From contig JAQFVV010012396.1 of the NCBI GenBank assembly GCA_028023455.1, positions 8,720,085 to 8,784,084 of the forward strand: DNA of 64,000 nt. The letters are read 5' to 3'. Position numbers and translations under genes: made by a program. The DNA comes from Epiperipatus broadwayi. Taxonomy: Eukaryota > Onychophora > Udeonychophora > Euonychophora > Peripatidae. This document shows positions 9,382 through 24,300 of the stretch, one piece after another (positions within the stretch are counted from its first letter, which is position 1; every line of letters begins with the position of its first letter). The notes under the pieces were generated by a model. It did not search any database, was not told where the DNA came from, and was given only the letters and a program-made list of their open reading frames with translations.

Positions 9382-12300
9382 GTAAATTAGTTTTACAACT
9401 ATTTTTCAAATAATTTATGTTAAATTACATTGAAATAGATAACTACACTAAAATATATGTAAACTAACTTGATTAGATATAAACTCCAATCATAGTGCTT
9501 GAAACATTCGTTGTTCATTCATCATATTACATGCAAAACTAAACTACATATATATTCCAGAATAATTGGCCAATTTTTTACATGGTATGAAAATTTTAAC
9601 AACAAATGTTTCAATCATTGTGAGTGAAGTAAAGTATATTTGAAATTAACATTCTGAATGACATTTTTATTATATGTATTTAATGTTAAAATACATTTGA
9701 ATGAGTTGTAGCAGCTAAGTTATCTAGCAAACACAGTGAGTTAGTGTTTTTCTGAAGATTTGTGATGATGGTGTTTTAAATTTTTATATTGGACTATTTC
9801 CATCATCTAATATGCGTATTGAATGTCTTTAGAAAAATTTAACTTTATTTAAATATTCCAAATACATTCAACTGTTAGTAATCAAACAGAGTAGTATATG
9901 CACAATGTTTCGAGAGGTTATTCTTCCCTCTTCTTCAGGATGTTGCTGGCCTGACCAGTGACAGTACTAGTATGGGATTCAAACCTGGACTCTTAGATTC
10001 TGAGTATTGAATTTTAAGGTAACGCTCTAATCAACTGAGCCATCCTGCCAAAGACAACAGTCTGTAGAAATTTCATATACTTATCTATGATGTTCCTCCT
10101 GATTTCTCCACTTCTAAGAGCAAAGTTGATTAGTGGTTTCCATACATTATGTATAGTCACCCTAGATTGGCATATGGGATTTTTTGCCATTGTCGTGTGA
10201 GCATTGTCTATTGTAAGAAAAAGATTAAAGGGTGATAATAGTTTACAAACCAGAATAGCTCTTCCTATTGATAGTATAATGGAGCTATTAACATTCTACT
10301 AAAAACAACCTACTTTCAATATAACACAGAATTCTTCCAACAAAATCAAGGAATGGCTATGGGCTCACCATGGTCTTCCCTGATTAGCAATATTTACATG
10401 GAAACGTGAAACCTTAGCCATAAAAACTACTCCATATCCATCTAAAGTTTGGCTTCGCTATGTGGATGATACATTTGCTGTATGGCCACATGATGAAGCA
10501 CTACTACAAACTTTCTGGAAATACATCAACAATATATCACCTTTAATTAAACTCACAATTGAATCAGAACAAGAATAAAAATTGGCATTCTTAGATGTTC
10601 TTGTGACAAGACTCCCTCATAGCAAAATCAAAACTACAGTTTACCGAAAACCTACACATACAGGAAAATACCTAGCCTATACATCCAATCACACCAGAAA
10701 CACAAAACATGGAGTTATTCTATCACTATGGAACAGAGCAAAAGAAGTTTGTTCAGAAACCAGCGATTTGGAAAAAGAAAATATTTATATAGAACAAACT
10801 CTTATGAAAAATGGTTATCCATCAGCTGTTACTAAAGAAAACGTTATAAATAGATGACAAAAAGAACCATGAAAAGAAAAGACAATTATTGGTACTGTAG
10901 TGTATTCATACATTCCAAAAATAGCAAACAAATTAAGGAAAATCTGCAATCAGTATAACATCAGAACAACTTTCCAGAGCTATACCTCACTACGAGGAAT
11001 TCTAACATCTACAAAGTCTAAACTTGAAATGCTGAAAAAAAACCTGCATCTATGAAATACCATGTGAATGTGGAAGAACATATATTGGTGAGACCAGTCG
11101 TCCCACTGAAAAGCGCAAGAACATAAACTAGTGAGTAGAAGAGGTAAAACAGATGTGTCTAATGTAGCAGACCATGTATGTACCAATGAACATATGTTCA
11201 ATTGGGAAAATACAAAAATATTGGATAGAGAATAAAAGGTATGAAGAAGAGAATTTAAAGAGGTGCTCATATGACAATGGCAAAAAATCCCATAAGCCAA
11301 CGTAGTGTGACTGTACACAATGTATGGAAACTACTAATCAACTTTGTTCTTAGGAAAAAGTGAGAAATGAGGAGGAACCTCATAGATAAGTATATGAAAT
11401 TACTATAGACTATTGCCTTTGGCAGGATGGTTCAGTTGGATAGAGCGTTACCTTAAAAATTCAATACTCAAGAATCTAAAGATCCAGGTTCGAATCCCAT
11501 GCTAGTACTGTCACTGGTCAGGCTAGCAACACCTGAAGAAGAGGTGAGAATAATACCTCTCGAAACATTGTGCATATACTAACCTGTTTTATGTGCTATT
11601 ACTAACAGTTGAATGTATTTAGAATATTTAAATAAAGTTAAATTTTTCTAAAGACATTCAATACACATATTAGATGATGGAAATAGTCCAATATAAAAAT
11701 ACAAGTATGAGTTAGTGATTTTTCAATAGAGTTTTTGGGTATGTGTCTGTATTTTTAAAGAGAAAACAAAAAAATATTTCACAGTGATAAATATTTTTGT
11801 TGAAGGAGAGAGAGATTTTAATTTATATTTGCCTTTAGTTCAATCTCTTCAAATAATTTCAAATAAAAGTATTAGTAAAAAATATATAATAATAATTAAA
11901 ATAGCATGAAACAAAGAAATAACATGCTCTGTGTTTTGATTATAGATTGGCCTTCAATTTAGTGAACTTAAAAAATTATTCACAATTTTTTCACTGTTAT
12001 TTTAATTCAGTGTCGTAACATAATGCCAGCTTTTGGTCAAAGTATAGAACTAACATCGTTCTTTTTTTGTTATTGTTATTTTATTACTATTATTATCCAG
12101 AAGACTTAATCTTAAATATGTATATTCTATTATTTGAATTAAATATATAATCAAATTAATAATTATTATTATTTATTAAAATAATTAAATAGTCTAAAAT
12201 GACAACACTGGGCCACGATTCATAAATCATCAACTCCATGATCTGCCATTTTATCACTGCACAAATTCGCATAGCATAATTTTTATTTGAATTAAGGAAA

Positions 12301-15300
12301 TAAAAAATATTTCAATGTATAAATATTTTTTAATAAAACAATGATCAAGAATTTTTCATGATTGTTTATTAAAATCAATATATATAAAATTTTGTAATGT
12401 CATGTTCAAACGTTTTTCTTTTTAAAATCAAATTAAACTATCAAGTAAAACATTATTCTTAATTAAAGTTTTTTTCAAGTAAGTTTGCCAAGGATGGAAA
12501 ACTCTTTTTAAATTTTCTTCATAATCTTTGCAGAAAAAATTTTCAACTCAAATTATCAGAGTAATTAATATAAATTTAACTAAGTAAAAAAATTGTGATT
12601 TTCATTTTCAGAAATACTTGTAGGCATTATTAATAACAATCATTTCTATATCATTAAATTACAGCATCTTTGATGTAAACATGATTAATTATTGGATACC
12701 AGATGGTAGTGTCAACAGACTCTCAAACGAGATTCTGGCTGTTGATTTTATTCATGAGGAACAATAGATTGCACATATCCATTCAGCTCTGTTTGGATTT
12801 TTTAAATATTATTTAAGCCAATGAGTTTTCAGCATCCTGAAAATTGAACTCAATTCAATGATTATGAATGTCTGAAAATTTCAGTTTTTCTACTTAATAG
12901 TTCTCAATTAATAAAGTGCTGTGCTTGTCCTGGTATTTCTAATCTAATGCTTGAATATCTTAGCATTTCATTGAGGAAGCCAGTAGCAGAACCAGTCTGG
13001 GGTTGGGGATATTCTACAAAGCTTGTTAAGAGTTTATTTGTGGGCTGTATATATAAGACTAAAATAATATGATGAGGATTGGATTACTGCTGTTAATGCA
13101 AACCAGGAGATACTTTATTTTGTGAATGGTTTTTAATTTGCGTTTATTTACAGTTTTTAAAAAAATATCTAAATGTTATATAAATTTAAACTTACAATGA
13201 TAGAAAAATAAATGTTTTCTTTTTTTAAAATTTTATTTCATATGTAGCATTTTTTTGTTGTTGTTGTTTTGTTTAACGATATTATATATAGATAATACAT
13301 AATGGACAAATTTCTCATTATTAGTTTTATCCTTACTAAGACTACTTATCTAAATAAATATTAAATTAAACAAGAGAAAGACAACAATCCTGATTTCCTA
13401 CAGTTCCCTTGTCTATTTTTCCTAAAAGAAGTCTATTTAATCTCATGAATATCTTTTTTATTAATACAGTATATAAATTTCCTATCTGTTAACTTCTTCC
13501 AATCTATGTTTCTTTTTTTTAGAATATTCATTCTATCAAAGATCTTTTTAAGATCAGTAAAACAAATATTAATTCTTTTCATTTTCAATATATATCTTTA
13601 GTCCAGTTGCATTTTTTGTTTCTCATTCTTTTCTATATCTAAACTGCTCTTCAAATAAAAAATTATTTAATCTATTAGAAATATGTATCTATTAAAATGT
13701 TTTAAAATCTACTCATTGTATTACATAGAATCTTTTCTCTATTGTAATTAGTATTGTTTAAAAAAAATCTACTGGAATTCTCTTGAATACAAATAATAAC
13801 TAATTTTTTCAAATTCTTTTATCTATTGTCTTTTATAACTTTTTCCATTTTTTTACGTAATCTATTTTGAGTTTATATACATAATTTAATTTTTCACTTG
13901 ATATAGAAAAAGGCTTTCCACATTTTCAATTCTTTTTTTTTACAAATAATCTATCATTCTTGCCTTTAATAATTATTTCCTTAATGCTATGCCATTTTCC
14001 TCATACAAATTGTTTTATTCTGCCCATCAAGTCTATTTTTTTTTTAATTACTCTATCTCTACATTCTTCTAATCACTTCTGTGTAGCATTATCAATTTTC
14101 TGTTTTAAACATTTTGTATACATAATTTACCTATGTCAATACAATATTTATATTTTTGAATTTTTAACCCAATATCATTGGTAACTGAAGACTTTTAAAT
14201 CTCCTTTGTCCCACAAGGTGGCATCATTGCAACTTTTTTTAACTTATGGAAGAATAAATATGAAAAAAGTGAATTATTGGGTTTTATGCTGAGTTTGGGA
14301 AAAGATAAGGGGATTTAGATATAAAGGTTATAGAGTTGACAAAGATTATGTTGTGGAAATGGGATGGAGCAGAATATGGGAAAATTTAGAATGGGGAATC
14401 TGGGCATAATTGCTGAGATATTCTTAACTTCGTCAAAGGAGAAGCCACAATACATCACATCACATTTTTGAGTAATTATCTTTTTTGATTTGAAATAACT
14501 ATCACTTAATCTTTTATCTATATTTCTCTTATTAGCAAATTTGAAACATTTTCTTTATCATTCTCTTTTAATTTCTTACTAGCTCATTTTATTTTCAACT
14601 CAGATATTTATTCTCTTAAAAAATAATTTTATTTCTATTACTATCCAAAATTGTAATTTCAATTTTCATCAGCTCATATACACTTGCTTATTTAATCCAT
14701 CCATCTCACATGTGGTCTTTTTCTGGATCTTTTACAATCTCTTGGAATCCAGTTTAAGATTTCAATAGTCAATTTATTATCATCTCTTCTACAATATGTC
14801 CAGCCCAACTCCACTTCAATCTTTTAGTTTTTTCAATGAGGTCAGTAATGCCTGTGTGTTCTCTTATTCATATATTGCGTTTTCAATCTCTTCTTGTTAC
14901 TCCCAACATGCATCTCTCCAGACTTCTGTGAGTGGTCTGAAGTCTCTGTATTGCTCTTCTATTAAGTGTCCAAGTCTCAGATCCATAAGTAAGAACTGGT
15001 AAAACACATTTATTAAAAATCTTTTTTGAACATATAGGCATATTTCCTTTTAGTATCAAGTTATTTCTATCAAATGCACTCCAATCAAGTTTAATTCTGT
15101 GATTAATTTCATCCATTATGTTTCCATTTGTATTAATAATCTGACCAAGGTATCTGTAACTGTTAACTTCTTCTAACTCATCATAATCAATCTTTATTTT
15201 TCATATTTTGAGAAAATCCATTAAACATTACTTTAGTATTTTCAACATTTATCTTTCCTACAATAACTCCTGCAACATTTCCTGCAGCTCTAAAGCATTA

Positions 15301-18300
15301 TTTGCAAAAACAACTACATCATCCACAAAATCTAAATGACTTAAATAATCTCCATTTACTTTCATTCCTTTAGCTTCCCATTTTAATCCACAAAATATTT
15401 CTTGCAGCCCTGCTGTAAAAAATTTTGGAGATATGGAGTCACCCTGTCTTACACCCTTCTCAATGTTGACTTTCCCAGTATCATTATGTAATATAATTGT
15501 TGCTGTTGCATTTTTATAAATATTTTTTAAAATATGACAATATCCTAGATCTATACCTTGATGATCCAATGCTTTAATTACTGAAGAAATGTTTATAGAA
15601 TCAAATGCCTTTTTATAATTTACAAATTCAAAGCATAATGGCAATTCATATTCATTTGTTCTTTCTATAACTTCTCTCAATACCTGGATATGATCTACTA
15701 TGCTAAAACCACTTTTAAATCCAGCTTGTTCTCTTGGTTTGTGGAAATCCAATGTTCTCTGTAGACAAGTTGTAATTATCTTGGTAAAACTGATAAAAGG
15801 CTGATAGTTCTGTAATTTCTAATATCTTCTTTAACCTTTTTTAAATATTAATATTAATACTGCATTGTTCCAATCATCTAGTACATCTTTATCATTTAAA
15901 CATTTGGTATATAACTTTGCTAAAAAAAATTTTATTTTGTCACCTGCCTTTTTTAATATATCAATTATAATTCCATCATTACCTGGAGCCTTTCCTTTCT
16001 TCATACATTTAATTGCATGTCTCACTTCTTCATTTAAAATTCTGGGCAATTCGGAAGATGTACTAGATATAGGAGGTACTTGTTCTTTATTACTATATAA
16101 TTCTTGATAAAAGTCTTTCACCCATTTCATGATGTCATCTTTTTTTTTAGTAATAATTCCATCTTTTTTTTCTTATTGTAGATATAAATTTCTTACCAAT
16201 ACCAAAATATTGTTTTACACTCTTGAGACTTTTAGTCTCTTCTATAGTTTTCCTTGCTAGTTCACAGTTATACTTTCTTATATCATTTTAAATTCTTTTC
16301 CGCACCATTTTACAAAATTCAAGATATTTAATCCTTTTTAATGCATCATTTTTATATATCTTCATATTCCTTTTCTTCTTCATAAATTCTCTAGTCTCAG
16401 TAGAAATTTTATTGGTCATTTGCTGCTTTTTTCTACCAGCTATCTTTGTTGCTGTTTTTAAACGTGTATCAGTTATTTTCATATTAATTTCATTTAAATC
16501 TGAATCATGTTCAAAATCTACTAATACTTGAAACCGATTTATTTGTACGTTCTAATTTAAATTCATTAGAATATTTCTGAAGATTAGGGAATATCAACTA
16601 TAAATATTGTTTTTCTTAACAATTTTTGTCTTTTTAGTTTTGCATTACCACATATCTTACATCTTACTAATCAATTATCACTTCCTGTGTTAAATTTATT
16701 AAGAAATTAAAATCTTAATAAATTTGATTGTTATATGTAATTTTAAATAAAAGCATGGACTGTCCATAAATTAATTAATTCAAACAATAGGAAAGTATTT
16801 AGTTTGATCACAAACTATATTGTTTGAATTAATTAATTTACAGATATTTCATACTTTTTTTTAAAGTTACATAAAACAATCAAAATCTTAGCCCAAGAAA
16901 AAAACTATTTTTTATTTTTTAGTTCATTAGTTCTCAAATTAAATAAAAACTTTTTAATTATTTTTTAATATTTGGGTATATATAATAGAAACATTTAAAA
17001 TTGGTTATAAGATTTTTGTTTTAATGAAGACAGCAATTTAAAAAAAGTAAGCTTTATATAAACAATCCAAAGGGAAATTAAGATTTCATATTTATTTATT
17101 TCTATTTTAATTAAATGTAAACATCCCTAAATTTTTTTCCTCAAATTAAATGATAGAATTTTTTTAAAAAAACATAGCAACATCTATTGCACAAGACTAT
17201 GAACTTAATGAACCAATTTGAATGTGGTTTGAAATGGCACACTGTTAGGTTGGAAATTTTTGAAATATTGCATTGTTATATTACATAGTCATTGAAACCA
17301 AATGTGTATAATATTTGGAAAAAATCCATTCATTCTAAATATGTAATTTTGCATTATCATCTATACTGAATACATATACAAAATTTGGAGAAAGTCCTTA
17401 TGGCAGAACAGTTATTTAAAAAAAGCAAATTTTATGTAAACAAACCAAAGGAAATTACATCCTTTCTTTTTATTCTAATTATTTTTTTTCTATTTTAATT
17501 AACTGTAAATTCTTCTTCAAATTAAATGAAGGCATTTAAAAGTCGATTACAAGATTTTTGTTTTTATTTAGACAGCAGTTTTAAACAAGTTTAATTAAAT
17601 AATCCAAAGGGAAATTAAAATTTTATTCTTTTTTTTTTTTCTTCTTTCTATTGTAATCAACTGTAAATGTCCCTAAAATTTAAATGAGTGTTTTTTTTAA
17701 AAAATATTGTGCATGATTCAAAACTTATTGAATTGATTTGAATGTAATTTGAAATGTAGTCTGCCATCACTGTTAGGCTGATAACCTGAAATATTGCATT
17801 ATTATATTGTTATTGTAAAAATTTGAAGAAAATTTATTCAGTAGAAGTAGGTTGAAAATTGGCAACAAGATTTGACCCAAATAAACAGAAGTCTCAAGTT
17901 AAGTAAAAGCATTTAATAAAGCATTCTACTAATAGAAAATACATATATGTGGTTATAATTTTTATCATCTTTTATTTAAAATATAATAAATTAAGTAATT
18001 AATACATTACAGAGTTATATCTAATATTATGAATGATAGCATTTATAAAGTAGCCAGATTTGAATTGTGAATTATAAAGCAGCCAGGGGGAACTCTTTAC
18101 TTTCTGTTTCCAACTTATATTGTCATAATTCAGAATTTTGTTATTACTGTGTATAACAGCATATATCTTTGTTAAATAATGAGCTAATAGAGGGCACACA
18201 AATGCCTTTATTTAAAATAATGGAGGAAATTAACAATGTGGGAAGGGGTAGGGGATTATAAAAAATTTTTGGAGATACATGAAGAAAAGAAAAGAATGTC

Positions 18301-21300
18301 AATAAATGCAGAAGAAATCAAGTGTGAACATAAGGAAGAAAAAATATTTAATGAATTTGTAATAGAAACTTACAATTTATAGAGAATTGGTATGTAAATA
18401 TGAGAAGATTGATAAATTTGGGATGCATAATTTAAAAGTAGTAAATAGATTGGAGGAAAAAAAACAAAGAAATAGATGATATAATAGCTAAAATGTTTGT
18501 AGTTATGGATAAATATGGAAGGACTTAAGAACATTTTTTAATCAAATTATAATTGATAATAAAGTTTCTGATAAATGAAAAGGTTATATAAAGGGAAAAG
18601 ATTTTAGATTGTTAACTAGCTCATATAAATTTATAAATTATTCATATGTATCTTAATGAATAAAGTTAGGACTTGGATGAAAGAGCTTGAAATTTTGAGG
18701 GAGTTCAAAATGGATTTAGTGTGGGATAATTTATTTATTATATCTCTGTTGACTGAAGTAGCTTATGTGGAAAATAATCTTAATTATTGTATTTTTAAAT
18801 ATAGAAAAGGTTTATGGAAGTGTAGATAGAAATAGATTGTAGAGATATCTTGAAAATGATAATAGATGTAGAATTATTTAGAATGATTAAGTCTTAACAA
18901 GAAATTGAATTGAAACAGGAATATCCATTATTACTTTTATTATTTATTTTCTTTCTAAGAAAATTAAAAGTTGGATTCCTATAAATGGAATTAAGAGAAT
19001 ATTTAATATGGCAGCTTATTATTTTTTTAATATATGATTTTTTCTTTTTGCTGCAAATGATGTAGAAGATATGAAATTAAGATTATAATGAGAAGTATGG
19101 TGAAGCAGAATAAATTTGAAAATTAAATTCAGTGAAGAAAATTTTAAGATTTTAGTATTTATGGGATCGATAAAACTGATAAGTGGATGATGGGAAATAT
19201 TTATCTTGAAGAAGTTGAGAAGTATAGATATTTAAGTACTTTGTCAATGGAGAAAGAAATTACAGTATATAAGTAGTTCAGAATTAGAGTTAAGGAAAAA
19301 TTAGAATAGAATTATTTAAAAATCTAACATGTTTTGTATGCAATAAATATGAGGTATATTGAAAAAGAAATGAGAATATTTGTTAGATAGAGAACACTAA
19401 AAGAAGTAGTTAGATATGCATTGAATGATGAATTGTAGATAGTAAATGAATCTGTACATGGTGAAATGAAATTGTCTTCTACTTTAATAATATAAATCAA
19501 AAATGTTTAGAAAGTTACAATAAAAATAGATTAACTTCTTCAGGAATTAAGTAAACCCAAACGTTATTATAATTCACAAGTCATATTCCTAAAGAATTAT
19601 TTTAAAAAACTTGTAAACAATCCTCATTCTGTTGCATTAATGGCAATTTAGAAAATGGCCATTTTTGTCTAAACATCAAGTTTTTAAATGGTAATATAAA
19701 CCAAATATCAATAATATGAAAATACAAAATTTTAATATTAATTGTGATTTTTATAATTATTAATTAAGCCAGTTTACAGTTTCAGATAACAAACCAGATA
19801 AAACTCTAATATTTTTAATAAATTGTAAATTATGGCTATTAAATATGTTATATTTAAAATATATAAATTTATTTGATCTGTGTTAGATGTATATATTCTG
19901 AATGTTCATATTTAATATCCATGATTTATTTATAAATTTATTAAAATTATCAAAATAAAAGTGTTTAATTGGTTTGTGGAAAAAAGACAGTAAACATGCT
20001 AAGCAAGAAAGATTTTACAATTGCAAAGTTAATAGATAGATCTTTTATTTCTATCCATTTATATAAAAAGTGGGATAAATTTTTAGAGAATGTATCGTAG
20101 GTATATAATTATGAGAAATGGGAAAAGTGGATAGTTAATTAGAGAGGGAAAAACTTACAATTATGGGAAATTAATATTAATAAAAGAAATAGTTTGGAAT
20201 TATTTAAGAATAATTTTTTTTTTATAAGATATGAAAGAATGTATGAAAGAATTAAAGGGAGTTTGTTGTTATTTGTTGCAAAGGCAGAAGTTTTAAATGA
20301 CAGAGGGAAAAATACAAAAATATAATAAAAATTTGGATTGTAATTGAAATTTTTATGAAGTTAGAAAATAATTTTGAATTCTTATATTGAATTGTATGTT
20401 GAAATATGATCAGGGCAAATTTAAAGATAAAAGAAATGAAAGAGATTGAGATTTTATTAAGGTTTTTTTAATGAAATGAGTATAAGAATAGGATAGTAGA
20501 ACTAATGAAAGAGCTTTTTGCTTCTAACATTTATCTTAAAAAAAGTCATATTAAAACCTTTATTGTTTTATATTAAAATTTAAAAAGGAATGTCAGTAAG
20601 ATGTACTTTTTGTTTAAGCAAACAAAGAAATAGTCTAAATTATTTTTCTAAGAAGAGTCATTATATCTAAATGGACTGAATGTTGGAAATGAAAGAGAAA
20701 GTAACATTGGCAATGTACTACTCAATGATATTAGATTAATTTTCTATGAAGGCATATATTTTATAGTGTTAAATTTTCAGTTTTAATCTTGTAAAAATAT
20801 TCAAATAGAAGTATAAAGCTACTATATTATAAAGACTAGTAGAATTTAGAATCAAAATGTGTGAGAATAAAAATAGATTTATTTATAAAAAATAATTTCT
20901 TAATTAATTTTTATTATTTATCTATCTAATATTGCTATCCATTGCTAATATCTTTGAAAGTTTGCATGAAAGGAAAGGAAATTGGTATCTGCAGATATTT
21001 CAAATTTTTTGGTTTTTATCAGTATATTCTTCATGTTAACTCTCCCATATCACAACCATCCACTACATAGAAATTCAGACCACCCTCTTTGTTTATGCAT
21101 GCATGTAGTGAACCATCTTTACTCATCAGATGAGCTTGAAGTACAAATGCTTGGATCTCCATGTCTATGTTAACAATTCAATATTTTTCTGCTCTATAGA
21201 CATATACGTTGTATAAGTATCTATAATCATTAAACTGCAGAAATATTTTCTTTTTAAAAGACTTTGATAATCTTCATAAATTATGGTAATTACACTTAAA

Positions 21301-24300
21301 ATATAAAATATTTGTCTAATTTAAACAGTCACACTTATATATTTATTTGTATACTTTTGTTTGTATGTCTTCATTTTTGTTGAAAGAAGTTTCATGCCTT
21401 CTAAGACATTTGTTAAAAAGGGTTCTCTATTTATTTCTAATTAATAATTTATTTATTTTTTAAAAAGTAATATTATTTGAAGTTAGTGGAATAGAATTAG
21501 TTGTTCATTTGCAAAGATGTTTTAGGAAAATAGATGACATATGTGAAGATGAAGATTAATATAAAATAGAATGGAAGAATGGCTAAATACCTGGTATTAA
21601 AAATAAAATACATATGTGAATTAAAATGTTTGAATACCTGATATGACATGTGAATAGGAAATAGAAAAAGTGTGAAATTTGAAAACCATGTTATTAATAT
21701 TAAGTAGGAAAGTCTGTTAAAGTTGTTATAATATTCTATAATTCTATGCATACCATTAATTATCAATTCTAATTACTACTATAATTTATTTGTATTAACA
21801 AAAGAAATAGAATGAAAGATGAATAGAAAAAAATTATTTACATAATTTTTTTTTAAAAAATTCTAATGCTTTAAATAATAATCATTAACAGACTAACTAA
21901 ATTTATTATCAATATTTAAATTCAATTACGAATTAGATTTGAGATATTTTAAATTTGAGTTATATCAAGAAGTTAATAATTTTATTCCAAAATAACAAAT
22001 CTTTCTAGGAAACTGTTATTGATCCAATGTCAAATCTAAATAACTATGTAAGTCAATTAATTTGTGTTCAAAACTTTGGGTTGTTTTTTTTTTTTCTAAT
22101 TTCAAGCTATTGGTTTAGATCAGGGAAACGGAAACTTTGGAGTGTATGCAACTCTTTAGCGAAAAAAGTACCGCTCTCTTATTTTAGATAAATATATATG
22201 TAAATTGTATTAAAAATTTACTATATTATAAAACAATATTTTATTTATATATACTAATATATAATTTGTAACTAATTGTATTAATTTTATTATAATTTAA
22301 TTAATATAATTAATAAAAATGTATATAAATTATTGTGACGAGTGTGAGTGATTTAGATTTAAAATAACGTAACACACATTATGTTTTCTTCAATGAATTA
22401 CATGACAAATAAACACAGAAGCAAGCTGTTTATTTGAAGGCTTTATTTTTATTAAAATGCATGAAATATACTCCAAATTTGAACAAGTTGATTGAGAATA
22501 TAATAGTTCAAAAGTTACATTAGTAAATTTGAATATTAACATTGTATTTTCAGCTTTATATAAATATTTTTTTCCCACTGATAAATTTCGTAATGCAAAT
22601 TTATTGTATTTATTAAAAAATTTAGAAAAAAAAGTTATAATTAAAAGTAAAATTTACAGAAAAATTTTTTTGTGTTTCAACCACAAAAATATTATATGCA
22701 AGCTTAAAAGTTTGAATCTTGTGTATTCGTACTTAATGTTATTAAATTTATAAATAATGAATGAAATTGATTTCAAGTTGTGGCTCCCTATGATTTAATT
22801 TATGTGTTGTTGTTTTTTTTGTCAAAATGGCTCTCTGATTCAACAATGTTCTTGACCCCTGGCTTAGATAGCCAAATCCATAGGGTTTTTAATGTCAAGC
22901 TATTGGTTTAAATAATATAAAAGAATTTAAGGTGGGTTCTATAAAGTACATTAGTTTTGATTTTGAATCCTAAGTCCTCACTTCAAAGGCAAAACCATAA
23001 ACTGCTTTGGAAATATCAGAAAGATTATAATAAGTGGCTATGGAACAGAATGAAGAGAACTGTTGGTATTTTGTTGTCTTGACACTCTGTCTTACTTTAT
23101 ATGTTTTGAATTTTTGTTAATAAATATAATTTATTCAAGTAAATATTTTATACATTCTTTTTATTGATTTTAAACAATTTAAATCTTATTATCATCTGAT
23201 GTATAAATGAAATATTATTTGATTAACTTAATAAATATAAATTGTTTAAATTTAGAAAGTCCCAATGTCCTTTATGTTACTTATTTCTTCTCATATCTAC
23301 CTTTTTGCCATTGTGAGTAAAAAGAGATTATTTTTATAATTATCTGTGAAAAGGCAAGTCCTACATATTGCACAGATTACTTCAAGTCTGTTGTTTTTCT
23401 TCTTAAAATTATCAATCAAATTTTTCTATCCTTTTATTTCTTTTTCTCACTCTTTTTATTATTCATAATTCTCCATCTTTAAATACAAGCCAATTCCTAT
23501 TCAAACATATCTTAATTTTTTTTGCAGTGTTTTTTTAGCATTTTTCTATTGCTAATCTCCAACCCTCCTTCTTTTTTTTTTAATCCTCCAAATTCACATA
23601 TGTAAAGCTTTCAATCTTCTCACTTTTTCTAATTTTTAATGTTTTGCTCTACTTAAAACTATATTGCAAACAAAAAACATTTTACAGAACAATCTTCTCT
23701 TATTAAAATCTGTTTAATCATTGTCATTATTATTCAACTTTCATCAGTTAACTAATTTTCCAAAATATTTAAAAATACTAACCTAACCTATTCTATAATT
23801 TTCTGTCCAATGTTTGTATTTATTTTCATCCTAAATTTTTTAACATGACAACAAACTCTGTATTCCATTAACATTTTGTTATACTCATCCATATAGTCTG
23901 CAAGTATTACAATATCATCAGCATATCACACAACTCTTCGTTTTTATCAAATATCATTTAACAGCTCATCCAAAGTATATATAGAATAAAGTTGGACTTC
24001 CAAACATTCTTGCCATACGTTTCTATATAAAATCTTTTATGCAAGAGTAACAAAAATCGTATTAATATGAAATTCTTATTCAGGTATAACTTTTTTAATA
24101 AATATTTCTTTTTTTAGTCTAGACCCTCTTTGATATTTTTAAATGAAGTAATTTCACTCTTGAATTTCTGTTTAAGACTAATTAAACAAATATTAATCTT
24201 CAAATTTCTTTTTAAGACTAATTAAACAAATATTAATCTTTTTTCTATTTTCTAATATGTTATCTTTCAATGTTAGTTCTCATCACCCCAATTGAATCTC

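Larger units (their letters stand above)
9737..11717 (+). mobile_element. Penelope-like element with inverted ends
   Basis: An element of about 1.96 kb (9747-11707) is flanked by a 10-bp direct repeat, tgagttagtg, at 9737-9746 and 11708-11717. Its two ends, about 9752-10205 and 11265-11703, are long inverted repeats of each other. Between them lie decayed Penelope-type reverse transcriptase and GIY-YIG endonuclease coding. Inverted terminal arrangement of the repeats is a known variant for Penelope-like elements. It sits in the large intron after exon 9290-9381, sense to the host gene. A second, RT-less relative is at 58612-59672. Confidence 0.88.

Noticed and set aside
10980-11318. 112-codon minus-strand ORF as a gene
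   Set aside because: It is the antisense of the GIY-YIG endonuclease remnant and the inverted end.
11421-11500. Functional tRNA gene in the Penelope end
   Set aside because: Box A and box B are good, but the acceptor and anticodon stems do not form, and it is repeated inversely in the same element.
15865-16107. 80-codon plus-strand ORF as a gene
   Set aside because: Antisense shadow of the RTE-like reverse transcriptase.
16960-17900. CRISPR-like or satellite array
   Set aside because: The repeats are few, diverged and irregularly spaced in a eukaryotic context.
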